Position numbers and translations under genes: made by a program. The notes under the pieces were generated by a model. It did no database searches and had not been told where the DNA came from. It saw only the letters and a program-made list of their open reading frames with translations. Shown one piece after another: positions 21,561 to 32,230 of a DNA stretch of 64,000 nucleotides; position 1 is the stretch's first letter, and each line of letters starts with the position of its first letter. The stretch is from Tillandsia leiboldiana (Eukaryota; Streptophyta; Magnoliopsida; Poales; Bromeliaceae). The stretch covers positions 1 to 64,000 of the forward strand of contig JAQNDB010000455.1 in assembly GCA_029204045.2 (NCBI GenBank). Reading direction: 5' to 3'.

Positions 21561-22288
21561 CCTGCGCGTAAGGGCGCTTGCGACGGCGGTGGTGCGGCCG
21601 GCCGGGGTGTGCCGCCTTCCCCCCTTCCCGTGCGACGCTCCGGAAGAAACCCTAGCTCAAAAAGAACATAAAGACAAACTCACCGAACCAATGCGCCTCC
21701 GACTCGCCGATGGAGAGGGAGGGAGAGACGAGGATTATCCCGTTCTTGCGTGCCCGGTTCCGGAGGTGTGCGGTGTTCTTCCCGTTCCTCGATTGCTCCG
21801 CCGCGGTGCCTCGCGCCGATCGGTGGGACGAGGAGGGTTTGGGTGAGAGGAACCGTAGGAAATCTCCAAAACTAAACCCAACACATACGTATTAATATTA
21901 GCCGCCTCCGTACACGGAAACTTAACCCTAAGTCCCAAAATACAAATCAATCTCGGCGAAATGAGTTTGGGTGCGAACCAGGGTCCGGTCCGCCCCGAAG
22001 GACGCGTAAGTCGCCTGAACTGCTGCCAACTTCCGGAATTTATTCTGGGAGATTCCGGGGTCAGAATCCAGATCCGATCGCGCCGCCGAAATCCATTTCG
22101 CGAGCTTTATTGTCTAAAAATACCCGCGAGCCCCGACAGTCTGCCCAGAGATAAAGAAAAATAATTCACCCCCGGACCCCTTAGTCGAAAAGTGGATTTT
22201 CAAGAATTTTAAAAGAAGGTCTAGAAAGGCAAATAAAGCCGCGGTTATTACACCACTCACCTCTAAAAACGAGTTTCGTCCTCGAAAC

Positions 22289-23640
22289 TCAAACCCGGGT
22301 GGTGGTGAAGAGGTCGGGGTAGCACTCCCTCATCTTAGATTCCAGCTCCCATGTTGCTTCTCGTTCTTCCTGGCTGCTCCAGAGCACCTTCACGTAGGGG
22401 ATGACTCGGTTCCGCAGTGCTTTGCTTTCCCTTGCTAGGATACGCATGGGGGTTTCCTCGAAGCTTAAATCCTCCTTGAGCTCGAATGTGGAGACGTCCA
22501 ACACGTGTGACGGGTCGGAAAGGTATTTCCGGAGCATGGACACGTGGAAGACGTTGTGGACCCGGTCGAGGTTAGGGGGGTAGGGCATGGCGGTTCGCCA
22601 CCGGGCCTATGCGCTCTAAGATCTCAAAAGGCCTCACAACCCGTGGGCTCAACTTGCCCTTCAGCCCGAAACGTCTGATCCCTTTGGATGGCGAGACTCG
22701 TAAGAGCACGTGTTTCCCCCACTTGAAATTCCAAATCGCGGCGCCGTCGGTCTGCGTAGCTCTTCTGTCGGCTTTGGGCGGTCAGCAACCGCCGCCTGAT
22801 GAGGCGCACCTTCTCCTCAGTCTCTTCCACCAAGTCGGGTCCCAGGAATTTCCGTTTCCCCTAAGTCGTCCCAACAGATCGGGGATCGGCAGCGTCTCCC
22901 ATACAAAGCTTCGTAGGGTGCCACCTGGATGCTGGCCTGGTAGCTATTGTTGTAGGCGAATTCCACGAGGGGTAGGTAGCGCGCCCAACCGACTCCCCAG
23001 TCAAGTACACAGGCGCGCAGCAGGTCCTGGAGGGTCTGAATTACTCGCTCCGACTGTCCGTCCGTCTGAGGGTGGAAAGCTGCGCCGAAGTGTAGCTTGG
23101 TCCCCAGGCTTGCTGTAGACTTTGCCAAAACTTCGAGACGAAGCGGGTGTCTCTATCCGAGGTGATCGATGCCGGCACTCCGTGCAGTCTCACGATCTCG
23201 CTGAGGTAGACTTGAGCCAACTGCTCTCTGGTCCAGGTTGTGTGGATGGGTAGGAAAAGAGCTGCCTTGGTTAGCCAGTCCACAATGACCCCGATCGGGT
23301 CGTGCCCCTGCTGTGAACGTGGGAACCCGGTGACGAAGTCCATAGTGATCTGATCCCACTTCCACATCGGCACCGGTAAGGGCTGAAATCTTCCTGCAGG
23401 CCGCTGATGCTCCGCCTTTATCTGCTGGCATACCAGGCAGTGAGCAACGTGTCGTGTCACATCCCCCTTCAACTTGGGCCACCAAAAGGTCTGCTTGAGG
23501 TCCCTGTACATCTTCGTGCCCCTGTCAGAAACTCCTCCTTCAATTCCGGCGAATCCGGTACACAGAACCGCCCACGGAACCGCAAGACACCGTCACTCTC
23601 ACAGCCTGAAGTCATACATTCTGAGAATGCTCAAAAGCTT
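22289..23640 (-). pseudogene. pol: Gyp2 integrase and C-terminal tail, fragmented
   Basis: Minus-strand fragments, in order: DGVLRFRGRFCVPDSPEL (about 23600), a deletion that removes the HPG part of the zinc region, YRDLKQTFWWP and CLVCQQIKAEHQRP (zinc-binding), and the catalytic core with VDWLTKAALFLP, ITSDRDTRF and HPQTDGQSER (D, D, E landmarks seen). YNNSYQASIQVAPYEALYGRR, a coiled tail, and a chromodomain-like end with VFHVSMLRKY and WELESKMRECYPDLF follow. Several frame changes separate the pieces (for example around 23041-23128 and 22817-22833). This is the Tekay/Del-like type of Ty3/gypsy integrase by motif. It cannot make a working enzyme as it stands. Confidence 0.82.
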
Positions 23641-24507
23641 AATCGGGGGCTACAGGTCAGTCGCATGGTATTTACAACTCTAAGGCTACTAGTTTAGACC
23701 CAATCTGATACTCCCCACTACAGGGCAGAGTACTTCCTCAGTTCTCTCGACAGTCCGTTGCCTGCAGCCAACGTGCTTACCCAAAAGAACAGCGGAATAC
23801 CAAAGGTTTGTCGCCAACAACAAGTTGGGGACGTAATTCTTATTGGAAGGTATATCACATACCTCCCAACACAATCTCAGTGCCAAAAACATAACCTTTA
23901 TCAAGGATTACTACCGCCTCGTGGTCGTAACCATCACCATGACTAACACATAGGCGAGTCCACGTCGATCCACAAAATCCGTGCAAGGGTGGGGTCAATT
24001 TGCATCCGTCCCAAAACAGGGTTACCCTCGGGTCCATGGGCCATTGAATTGCGACACGGGGACACTGAAGGATCAACAACTTGCTCAACCTCTACGCAAA
24101 CTGTGAGGCCAGTGCGAGAAAAGCAGTCCTCTACTGCTGTGCCATTAGCTGGACGAATCCGGCAAGAATAGTGATTTGACCATTAACCACCGAACTGATC
24201 CGAGCACTCTGGTTCCATTGAAACACCAGGCCCACGGCCGAAGCCATGACCTCGGCTGACCCTGCACTAACAACGATCCCGAAAACCAGACCGGTACGCA
24301 AATCACTAAGGTTAGATTTGCTTCCTCGCCCGTAAGCACACTAGATCGGAACGGTCGACGAGACGAAAGGTAGGGCTAAAGGCAGGAGGGCTCGCAAGGG
24401 TCAGGTAGGGTCGGGCTGCTCCGGCCCAAACGGTGTTTCTATATAGCCAAGGGAAGGGAAGGCAACAAGGAAAAAAAAAAAGGGAAATAAAAAAGAAAAA
24501 GTACTTG
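23641..24507. other. Unidentified stretch between Gyp2 integrase and gag
   Basis: I recognise no domain on either strand here. In a complete element this space would hold protease, RT and RNase H, several kilobases long. An A-run lies at about 24471-24483. It may be scrambled internal sequence or spacer. Confidence 0.5.
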
Positions 24508-25515
24508 TCATTCCCTGTTTCGGGACGACGCGTCGTCCACCGGGGCGGCCGGGGGAGTCCGCCCACAATCCTTGGGCCAGTGTCGCACCGCGTGTTGGGG
24601 AGGGGGTTTGCTGTCTAAAGAGTCCGCGCATCGTTGGTCGTCGGGCGAGTTCTTTGTCTGCACGGGGGCCGCCGCGCTCTCTGTTCCTCTTGGCGGTGGT
24701 GGCACGGCGGCAGAGGCGGGGGTGGGCCCTTGGGGGCAGGATAAGTGATTGTGATATGGCAAGCCGCACCGGTTACAATAGTGGTACCTCCAAGTGCATT
24801 CCGTCACTGGGTGCGCGCCCTTGCAGATGACGCAGGATCCCGGTTGCACGTGCGCGCTCCCCTTAAGCCCTCGTTCGACCTTCGGTGCTAGCGTCGGGCG
24901 TGGATTAGGTCGGCTCTCTGGATCGGTGCCCCCTTGAGGGGTGGAGGCAGCAGTTCCCTTAGGCTCAGCATGTCGCGGCGCCGGGGGTCTACTGACAGAC
25001 GGCTTCAGAGGGCACTCATAACGCGTGTGGCCCGGCCTGCCACATCGGAAACAGTGTCCGTCCCGCCACGGGCAGCTCGTCATGAGGTGTGCGTTGCCGC
25101 ATATGACGCACGGTTTCGGTGGCCTAGGTCTCTCCTCCGTCGTCTGCCCGAGGTTCTGCCCGGCTCTCGGGCGTTTGCTCGCCCGGCCCCTCCGATGGGG
25201 GTCCCCGGCCGACTCGGGGTAAGAGTATTCCTGCCGGGCGCGCTCTACGTTGGTGTGCACGGTCAGGTTAGTAGCCTCCTGGACGGTGGGAGGGCCCGTC
25301 GGTGGCACCCCGGGAGGGGCAACGCCTCTGCTGCCGCCCCGGAATCGGTCGACGCCCTCGAGTTCCTGTGTCAGCATGCTCAGGCGCTCCGCGAGAGTCA
25401 GCAGTTGCCCAGCCACGTCGCGCAGCTGGTTGCGGAGCAGGCGATTGGCTTCGTCGGCGATGTCCATTTCCGTCGTCGGTTGCTTGCTGAGTCGGCACTC
25501 TATCTGGATGCACAC
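24508..25515 (-). CDS. gag: Gyp2 shortened gag: nucleocapsid with four zinc knuckles
   Basis: An open frame of 335 residues; the true start may be the Met of MDIADEANRLLRN, which follows the upstream in-frame Met. An N-terminal helical segment (DVAGQLLTLAERLSML) leads into a Pro-rich part, but the capsid core seen in Gyp1 and Gyp3 gag is missing. The nucleocapsid has two pairs of knuckles: CVICGNAHLMTSC with CFRCGRPGHTRYEC, then CVICKGAHPVTEC with CNRCGLPYHNHLSC. Each pair is CX2CX3HX4C followed by CX2CX4HX4C, so the pair seems duplicated relative to Gyp1 and Gyp3. The protein could bind RNA but probably cannot assemble a particle alone. It may be a helper-dependent gag relic or an RNA-binding adaptor; only the relic reading is secure. 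Confidence 0.72.
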   Translation of the reverse strand: MCIQIECRLSKQPTTEMDIADEANRLLRNQLRDVAGQLLTLAERLSMLTQELEGVDRFRGGSRGVAPPGVPPTGPPTVQEATNLTVHTNVERARQEYSYPESAGDPHRRGRASKRPRAGQNLGQTTEERPRPPKPCVICGNAHLMTSCPWRDGHCFRCGRPGHTRYECPLKPSVSRPPAPRHAEPKGTAASTPQGGTDPESRPNPRPTLAPKVERGLKGSAHVQPGSCVICKGAHPVTECTWRYHYCNRCGLPYHNHLSCPQGPTPASAAVPPPPRGTESAAAPVQTKNSPDDQRCADSLDSKPPPQHAVRHWPKDCGRTPPAAPVDDASSRNRE

Positions 25516-25800
25516 AAAGAAGGTCGGCTTTAGTCTTTGCTAATAAGCAACGGCACATCGATCCACTTAGCGAGAGAAAGGACTCGGACTCTGGCTCTGC
25601 GTCCCCGGCCGATGATCTAGTACGGCCATGTCTGTCACACGCCACAAGAGTCAACTCTAGACCACCCTACTAACATGCAACGAACTCCCCCCTCGATCAC
25701 TCGCGTCCTACTCTGCTATAATCTATCCATTCCATTCCTTTGTAGTTAAGTGAGGTATTCCTGTGGACGTCGGCACCAATTGTTGTGATTGAAAGCTAAG

Positions 25801-25812
25801 TCTCTGATACCA
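25801..25812 (-). other. Gyp2 primer binding site
   Basis: The minus strand reads TGGTATCAGAGA, eight bases inside the 5' LTR edge at 25821. It matches the initiator tRNA-Met type except the final base. Confidence 0.85.
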
Positions 25813-25820
25813 TCTTAATC

Positions 25821-28576
25821 TGTCACGCCCCGGGGGTTTATTTTAGCGGAAACGGATTACAAAAGGGTATGTATTTTTTTTTGAAAAACCTTCTTCCCCG
25901 GCGCGTACCCAGATCCGCCGCATATACAGGATCACTCTACAAACGGACAGAGTCTCCCCTGTATATGCACGGCGTCGCGGTTTGTACAATGTCCAATAAC
26001 GAGTAAACATTCAATCACAACAATCCCAAACGTATAACCATTCACAATATACTGAATTAACTCACGGCCGATTAGTTTGAAAGGATTAAACCCACGGTTG
26101 TTGAAACGGCGCCCACCCGGCACCCATATTTTGAAAACCGTTTTTGAAAGCAACATAAACTCAGGGTTTTTGAAAACAGTGCCCACACGACACTTGGGTT
26201 TTGAAATCATAGTTTTCGCAATCCGTTCTTTCATTTGCTATTTTATTTTCCAAAGCGGCCCACAGAAATATAAAGAAAAATAGACAATCCAAATGTCACC
26301 GTACCAACGTCCACATCGACCCCACGAGGGTATCGAGAACCATCCACAGTCTACAAATATTAAATGGAATGCGAAAGTAAGGAGTAAAACACTGTTCCGG
26401 TCTCCTGAGACCCAACACCTCTAGCCGTGGCCTCACCGTCGCCTAACTCTCCCCCCTGTAGGACCCTGTCGCAAAGTGGGAAGTCAGCGACTAAACAAAA
26501 ATGATAATAATAAAGCAGGTAAAGAAACATCCAACCGTAGTCTATCCGGAGCAAGCACCCCTCCCCCCCCCCCGCAAGGGAAAAGTAGAATCAAACACCT
26601 GTAAACCTGCAATACCCGATCCCGTCGGACAACTAAACCGACGAAATCACACCGCGCCCAAGTCGGACAACTAAACCGAATGGGTCGCACCGCTCCCACG
26701 CCGGACAACTAAACCGACGGGTCGCACCGCTCACACCTTGGCGCATACATGCCCCACAACTAAAGAGGCCCCACGCCGTCCTGTGGGTATACACGGGTCA
26801 TGGACCACTTTTCCGGAAAAGCACACCCTTTGCGGTGGCCAAACCGCGGGTGCGCGTGCTGCAGCCGAGCATAGTAACCGTGAACCATATAAATATATCA
26901 ATGTATGAAAAACGTATGAATTAACATATACATATCCGTGCATGATAACTAAATGAAACAGTATATATATAAATTCACAGCATACTCCTATACATGCAAG
27001 AGAGCGACATGAAACCATATGTATATCTAATCACGAGTACCGTAAGGCCATAACGAATAAAAGATGCCTCCCTACTAGGTTTAACCCAAGTACACTTAAG
27101 GATGACCCCGTCCACCAAGATAGAATTAAATGTTGAGATTTAGGAGTAAAGACCCACCTCTACGAGCGATGAACAAAGCGCTATCCCCCGTGTGTCCCGG
27201 TGCGCTCCCCAAAACTACAAAAGTCCACCGGGGAGAAGTCAGTGACTAAACAACATAAAACAAGGGTCAAGAACAGACATTCGGGTCCCGTCGTGGAACG
27301 GGGCTCCCGGGTTCGACGGCGGCGGCGGCGGCCGAGTCGGAACCCGAGGCGGCGGCGAGCGTGCTGCCGCGCTGGCCGCACGCGCATCAGGCTCCGTGCG
27401 GTGTGATGCCCGCACGGCTCCCTGACAGCGGCGGCGCCCAGGCCCAGGACGGGTGCCCAGGCCGCACGCACGGGCGGCCCCGCGCGGCGCCCAGGCTCCG
27501 CGCGGGCGCTCAGCCCGCACGCACGGGCGACCCCGCGCGGCGCCCAGGCCCGCGCGGGTGCCAGACCCGCACGCACGGGCGACCCCGCGCGGCGCCCAGG
27601 CTCCGCGCGGGCGCCCAGCCCGCACGCACGGGCGACCCCGTGCGGCGCCCAGGCCCGCGCGGGTGCCAGACCCGCACGCACGGGCGACCCCGCGCGGCGC
27701 CCAGGCTCCGCGCGGGCGCCCAGCCCGCACGCACGGGCGACCCCGTGCGGCGCCCAGGCCCGCGCGGGTGCCAGACCCGCACGCACGGGCGACCCCGCGC
27801 GGGTGCCAGACCCGCATGCACGGGCGACCCCGCGCGGCGCCCAGGCCCGCGTGGGTGCCAGACCCGCACGCCCGGTGCCCTAGCCCTGCGCGTAAGGGCG
27901 CTTGCGACGGCGGTGGTGCGGCCGGCCGGGGTGTGCCGCCTTCCCCCCTTCCCGTGCGACGCTCCGGAAGAAACCCTAGCTCAAAAAGAACATAAAGACA
28001 AACTCACCGAACCAATGCGCCTCCGACTCGCCGATGGAGAGGGAGGGAGAGACGAGGATTATCCCGTTCTTGCGTGCCCGGTTCCGGAGGTGTGCGGTGT
28101 TCTTCCCGTTCCTCGATTGCTCCGCCGCGGTGCCTCGCGCCGATCGGTGGGACGAGGAGGGTTTGGGTGAGAGGAACCGTAGGAAATCTCCAAAACTAAA
28201 CCCAACACATACGTATTAATATTAGCCGCCTCCGTACACGGAAACTTAACCCTAAGTCCCAAAATACAAATCAATCTCGGCGAAATGAGTTTGGGTGCGA
28301 ACCAGGGTCCGGTCCGCCCCGAAGGACGCGTAAGTCGCCTGAACTGCTGCCAACTTCCGGAATTTATTCTGGGAGATTCCGGGGTCAGAATCCAGATCCG
28401 ATCGCGCCGCCGAAATCCATTTCGCGAGCTTTATTGTCTAAAAATACCCGCGAGCCCCGACAGTCTGCCCAGAGATAAAGAAAAATAATTCACCCCCGGA
28501 CCCCTTAGTCGAAAAGTGGATTTTCAAGAATTTTAAAAGAAGGTCTAGAAAGGCAAATAAAGCCGCGGTTATTACA
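25821..28576 (-). repeat. Gyp2 5' LTR
   Basis: Same length and content as 19497-22252. The only difference I noticed is A at 26649. It ends TTATTACA before the second gcaag. Confidence 0.93.
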
Positions 28577-29754
28577 GCAAGAGAGGAAGTGCTCGAGGAA
28601 TTACCATTGAGCAACCAGCTGTTAGCGAACCATCCCCACAAGACTTTGTCAGCTCAGGCAGGATAAAGGATTTTGAGAACAGAGAATGCATTGGCGAAAG
28701 GCATGTTGATGTCAAAGCCTTGATAGAGCGTTCTCGGGCATTTGGGATTTTATTTGACCAGATAGGTCTTGCCCCCATTTGCGACTTCCCGGAGACCACT
28801 GGCTATTGTCTTCACTCAGTGAGGATGTTTTATCAGAATGCCTGCTATCTAGTTGATCAGGAAAGCGGGCGTCGGGATTTTCAGACTTTAGTCAAGAATG
28901 TCAGAATAAAAGTAACGCCACAGCTAATCGGAGAAGTATTAAGGATGGACGCCCGAGCCGATGGGTCCCATTACTTGAAGAATCAATCCTTCAACACCGA
29001 CTCCTGGAGAGTGGTAGTTGATGGAATCTGTGCTCCAAACACTCGGTCGACAGGAAATTTCGTTTTCTCAAAAGAACTACGACCAGAGTACCGCATCTTA
29101 AACTTCATTGCTTGTTATAATATCACCCCAAACATGAACACAAAGGTTCTTCGGTGGGAAAGGATGATATTCCTCTATCTTCTGGGAAACTCCACAGCAG
29201 CAATGGGAGCTAACTTAAGCATTCCCTACGTCATCTGGTCGAGGATGGCACGATATGTGGAACAAGCTCATCCGTCAGAGAGACTACCTTATCCTATGAT
29301 CATCATGCGCATTCTTCGAAAATTTAAAGCTGACACAAATGCGAGTTCCTATATGCACAGTCTAGGAACGATCAATGATACAACATATGTAAAGTCTCTT
29401 TCGACGAAGCCAGATGAACCTTTCATCTCCCCTCAACGACTACAAGCACAACAGCAACGAGAACAACGACGACAACAACAAGCGACAACCTCGGCAACGG
29501 CAGCAACTCCTCCAGTCCAACCAGCACCGCCAGCACAGCAGGCACCTCCGTCCACTTCTGACGATGATGCGTCGGTGAGCTCAATCTTTAAGGAACAACA
29601 GCGACTCTCAGACGAGCAAGAACGCATGGCTATTGATGTCGCTGAAATGAAAGAGGACATGAAAGAATTTAAGAAGGAACAAGCTTCTATAAACAAACGG
29701 ATCAAGAAAATGTTTCAGAAGCTTGGTTGTATCAGCTCTGACGACTCTGCGTAA

Positions 29755-30549
29755 AGTTTTTTTTTCTAATCTTTTTTTTGCAGGTTTATAAGTTTTTGTT
29801 CTTATCCAGTTCTCAGGTTTTTCTTTATTCTGATCTATTTAACTCTCCTTCAATTTATTGTTTTTGGCTTTATTTGTGACAAAAAGGGGGAGAGAGTTTA
29901 GAACAATGATTTGAACTTGAACAATGATTGTGAAAATCTTGATGATGAAGATTTTATATACATCAAGGTAAGTAAGATCTCAACTTCAACTTTTGGTTTT
30001 CATCTTGTGATTGTTTGCATGCCTCGACTAACTATTTGCTAACTATTTGGGCATGTAATATAACTAACAAGTTGATGTTCACTAACAAGTTTGTGACACT
30101 TGGTTTTTGATTGCATAGAAGATATGTTGGTTCTTAACTCTGATCTATTACATATCTATATATATATAAGTTTGTCACAAACATGTTCATGACATTTGGT
30201 TTTTACGTGCAAAGAAGATATGTTGGTGTTTTTTTAACTATGATCAGTTTACATATCTGAATATAAATGTCATGGTAAGTATAAATGAGTTTAAACTTCA
30301 TCTCTGTTTGTGGTTTTTGAATGATACAAAATTCTTGAGGTATCTAACGATTTCTTTTGTCAAGAATGATTTCTTTTTGCAGAGAGTACAGATGTCTAAG
30401 TCTAGAGTCTGTTTTAGGAGTTTAACTCATGTATTGTATTTTGGATCTCCATTGTAAATTTTTGTTGTATGGTGATAGCAACAAAAATATCTTTTTGAAT
30501 TTTCTTTAGTGGATCTATGTTTTGTCACGAAACCGCCAAAGGGGGAGAT
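29755..30549 (+). other. Cop2 3' untranslated region with PPTs and candidate intron
   Basis: There is no gene. PPT copies are AAAAAGGGGGAGAGAG (29881-29896) and AAAGGGGGAGAT abutting the 3' LTR (30538-30549). A donor CAAG|GTAAGT at 29968 and acceptor TTTTTGCAG at 30382 could define a 415-nt intron in the 3' UTR. Confidence 0.65.
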
Positions 30550-31883
30550 TGTTACGGAATTTGAGTTGGCGTAGTTTCGTGAAAGTCTCAAGTCTTGAAG
30601 ATTGAAGGTGAAGAAAGTTGGATCATTTAACTCAATCTCAAGAAAGAAGAATTCAAAAGGATCAGGTATGTTTAACTAAAGAATTTGTGTGATCCGAATA
30701 CTTCTTGTAGTGTAGAAACACTTGGAAGAATCTTTCATTGCATAAAAATCAAAAACTGGACTTGGGACATGTTCAGGATCCGGATCAGGCTGTTCGATCC
30801 GGATCCCGAAGGTGGTTCGTTCATACATCGTCGCAATCCGGATCGTAGTTTCTTGATCCGGATCCCGAACGTTGAGTTTACCATCTACCTTGAACGATCC
30901 GGATCTTGCTTCGCAATCCGGATCCCGAACGTTGATGTTTGGTGAACTGTATGAACGATCCGGATCGTAGTCACATGATCCGGATCCCGAACCTTCGTTT
31001 TTCTGGAATTGGCTGTTTCGTTATGACGATCCGGATCTCAGTTATCACGATCCGGATCGCCGTCCGTAAAAATCCAGAAATGGCAGGTTTTTGATTCTTA
31101 TCTCCTTCCTAGGGTTTCTAACCTATAAATAGACCCTATGTCTTTCTTTCTAGGGTCAATCCACATAGCCGTCATTTTCATATATCATCTTATACGGCTA
31201 TAGATCCACATATAGAGAAGAAAGGAAATCATTAGAGAATACTCTATGTTTCTTCATCTATATTGATTAGTTTGATTCTAGGTTTTCATACTCACATCTT
31301 GAGTTGAATCAAACTAATGAATACTTAGATGGTATTTCCGATCTATCTTTGATCTAAGTATTCGGCGGATCATCACCACCCAAAAACAACGATTACCCCA
31401 AAATCGGCGCGTGGATTCGCGTGTCCTTGTGGATTCAAGGTTCAATCGCTCTCGTGGATTCGGAGCGAGGCACATTCGTGGATTCGAAGGGTGCTATTGG
31501 GTGAAGACCGTGGATTCGGTCGGACGTCGTGGATTCGACGTTGGACGCCGTGGATTCGGCGTTGGGCGCAGATCGTGGATTCGAGAAGCGTCGGAGCGAG
31601 CGGAGAAGATCCTCTAGGAGCGTATGGAAAAGGTTGAGTCGTAAGTGTGTACGGTAAATCACCTTGTACGTGTTTTAATTCTAGTGGATTTCTGCCGTGT
31701 TATCGGTCCCGTGGTTTTTTACTCCGGTGATGGAGTTTTCCACGTAAAAATCTTGCGTGTTATTTTATTTTCCGCATTGGGTTTTATCGCAACGATTTTT
31801 GGAGTGTTTATACGTTTACACCTATTCACCCCCCTCTAGGTGTTTCTTCCCCTATTTAGATCCATATTATATACGACCCAACA
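30550..31883 (+). repeat. Cop2 3' LTR
   Basis: A 1,334-bp copy of 11629-12963, one T shorter. TATAAATA is at 31124-31131, the palindrome pairs at 30777-31058 and the hairpins at 31408-31584. Followed by the ccctc duplication. Confidence 0.94.
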
Positions 31884-32230
31884 CCCTCAATTGGCTATCA
31901 ATTATTTAAGATATAAAGTATTCAACCAAATATTGATCTCGATTTCATACTCGACTAAACAGTCAAATAAGATAATGACTATACCAAGAGATCATTGAGA
32001 GAAAGAAATTGACTTTGATCACTCAGAAGATGATTTAATTAATATAAATGATCATTGCAACAGTGAAATATTATGATGGCAAAAGCATAATAAATTTCTA
32101 AATGTGCGAGAAGATGCAATTAAAGTCAATTATGATCTATGCTCAATTAATGTCCTATGTACAAACATAGATAATGAACAAAACAAAACAAATACAAAAC
32201 CTATCCTGAGCAAAGGTTTCAAAAAGAAGT
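31884..32230 (-). other. Cop1 post-pol region, right of the Cop2 insertion
   Basis: This noncoding sequence joins the pol stop at 32231 to the PPT at 31884-31888, where Cop2 inserted. It matches 17557-17900 of Cop2 in reverse orientation. No gene seen. Confidence 0.75.

Larger units (their letters stand above)
19497..22252 (-). repeat. Gyp2 3' LTR
   Basis: This contains, in plus coordinates, the hairpin array (20300-20444), a C-run near 20231-20241, an AT-rich part around 20560-20700, the GC-rich tandem repeat (about 21120-21560) and the U3 start in element sense at 22252. Long open frames across the GC-rich repeats are compositional and are repeated in several frames, so I do not call genes. 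Confidence 0.93.
19497..28576 (-). mobile_element. Gyp2: very young, degenerate Ty3/gypsy element
   Basis: LTRs at 19497-22252 and 25821-28576 are both 2,756 bp, run TGTCACGCC to TTATTACA in plus orientation, and are flanked by gcaag (19492-19496 and 28577-28581). I noticed one difference, G at 20325 versus A at 26649, a CpG-type transition. The interior (22253-25820) has a PBS, a shortened gag without capsid core, an unidentified stretch and a broken integrase with tail. No protease, RT or RNase H is present. One change in 2,756 bp means insertion in the recent past (about 14,000 years if the commonly used 1.3e-8 per site per year applies). Movement must have been in trans. Confidence 0.93.
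19194..29754 (+). pseudogene. Cop2 env-like third ORF, split by Gyp2
   Basis: The first exon-like part (19194-19496, 101 codons) starts MVITWIVFLLAAMV, a hydrophobic N-terminus, followed by Lys-rich and acidic stretches. Gyp2 with its gcaag duplication interrupts it. The remainder is 28582-29754, in the same phase and without internal stops, so the Gyp2 insertion is the only visible lesion. The second part has the same globular domain as Cop1 (ENRECIGERHVD, ITPQLIGEVLRM-like, PYVIWSRMARYVEQ), a Gln/Pro-rich spacer, and a C-terminal coiled coil (KEQQRLSDEQERMAIDV). Function is unknown; the position and layout match Sirevirus env-like ORFs. Conservation of an open frame after pol decay suggests recent constraint. 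Confidence 0.8.
11629..31883 (+). mobile_element. Cop2: Sirevirus-like Ty1/copia element lacking protease, split by Gyp2
   Basis: LTRs at 11629-12963 and 30550-31883 run from TGTTACGG to ACCCAACA, with target duplication ccctc at 11624-11628 and 31884-31888. The LTRs look identical apart from one T in a T-run near 12818, so the insertion is recent. Order: PBS, gag (12997-15018), filler, partial integrase with RT and RNase H (15133-17556), post-pol block, internal promoter-like array, env-like ORF (from 19194, interrupted by Gyp2), PPTs, 3' LTR. Protease and the front of integrase, about 0.7 kb relative to Cop1, are missing, so it should depend on a relative such as Cop1 for maturation and integration. 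Confidence 0.94.

Noticed and set aside
21037..21846. Long Pro/Arg/Ala-rich open frames on both strands
   Set aside because: Several frames are open across the same GC-rich tandem repeat, as expected from composition; they are repeated identically in the other Gyp2 LTR and have no domain.
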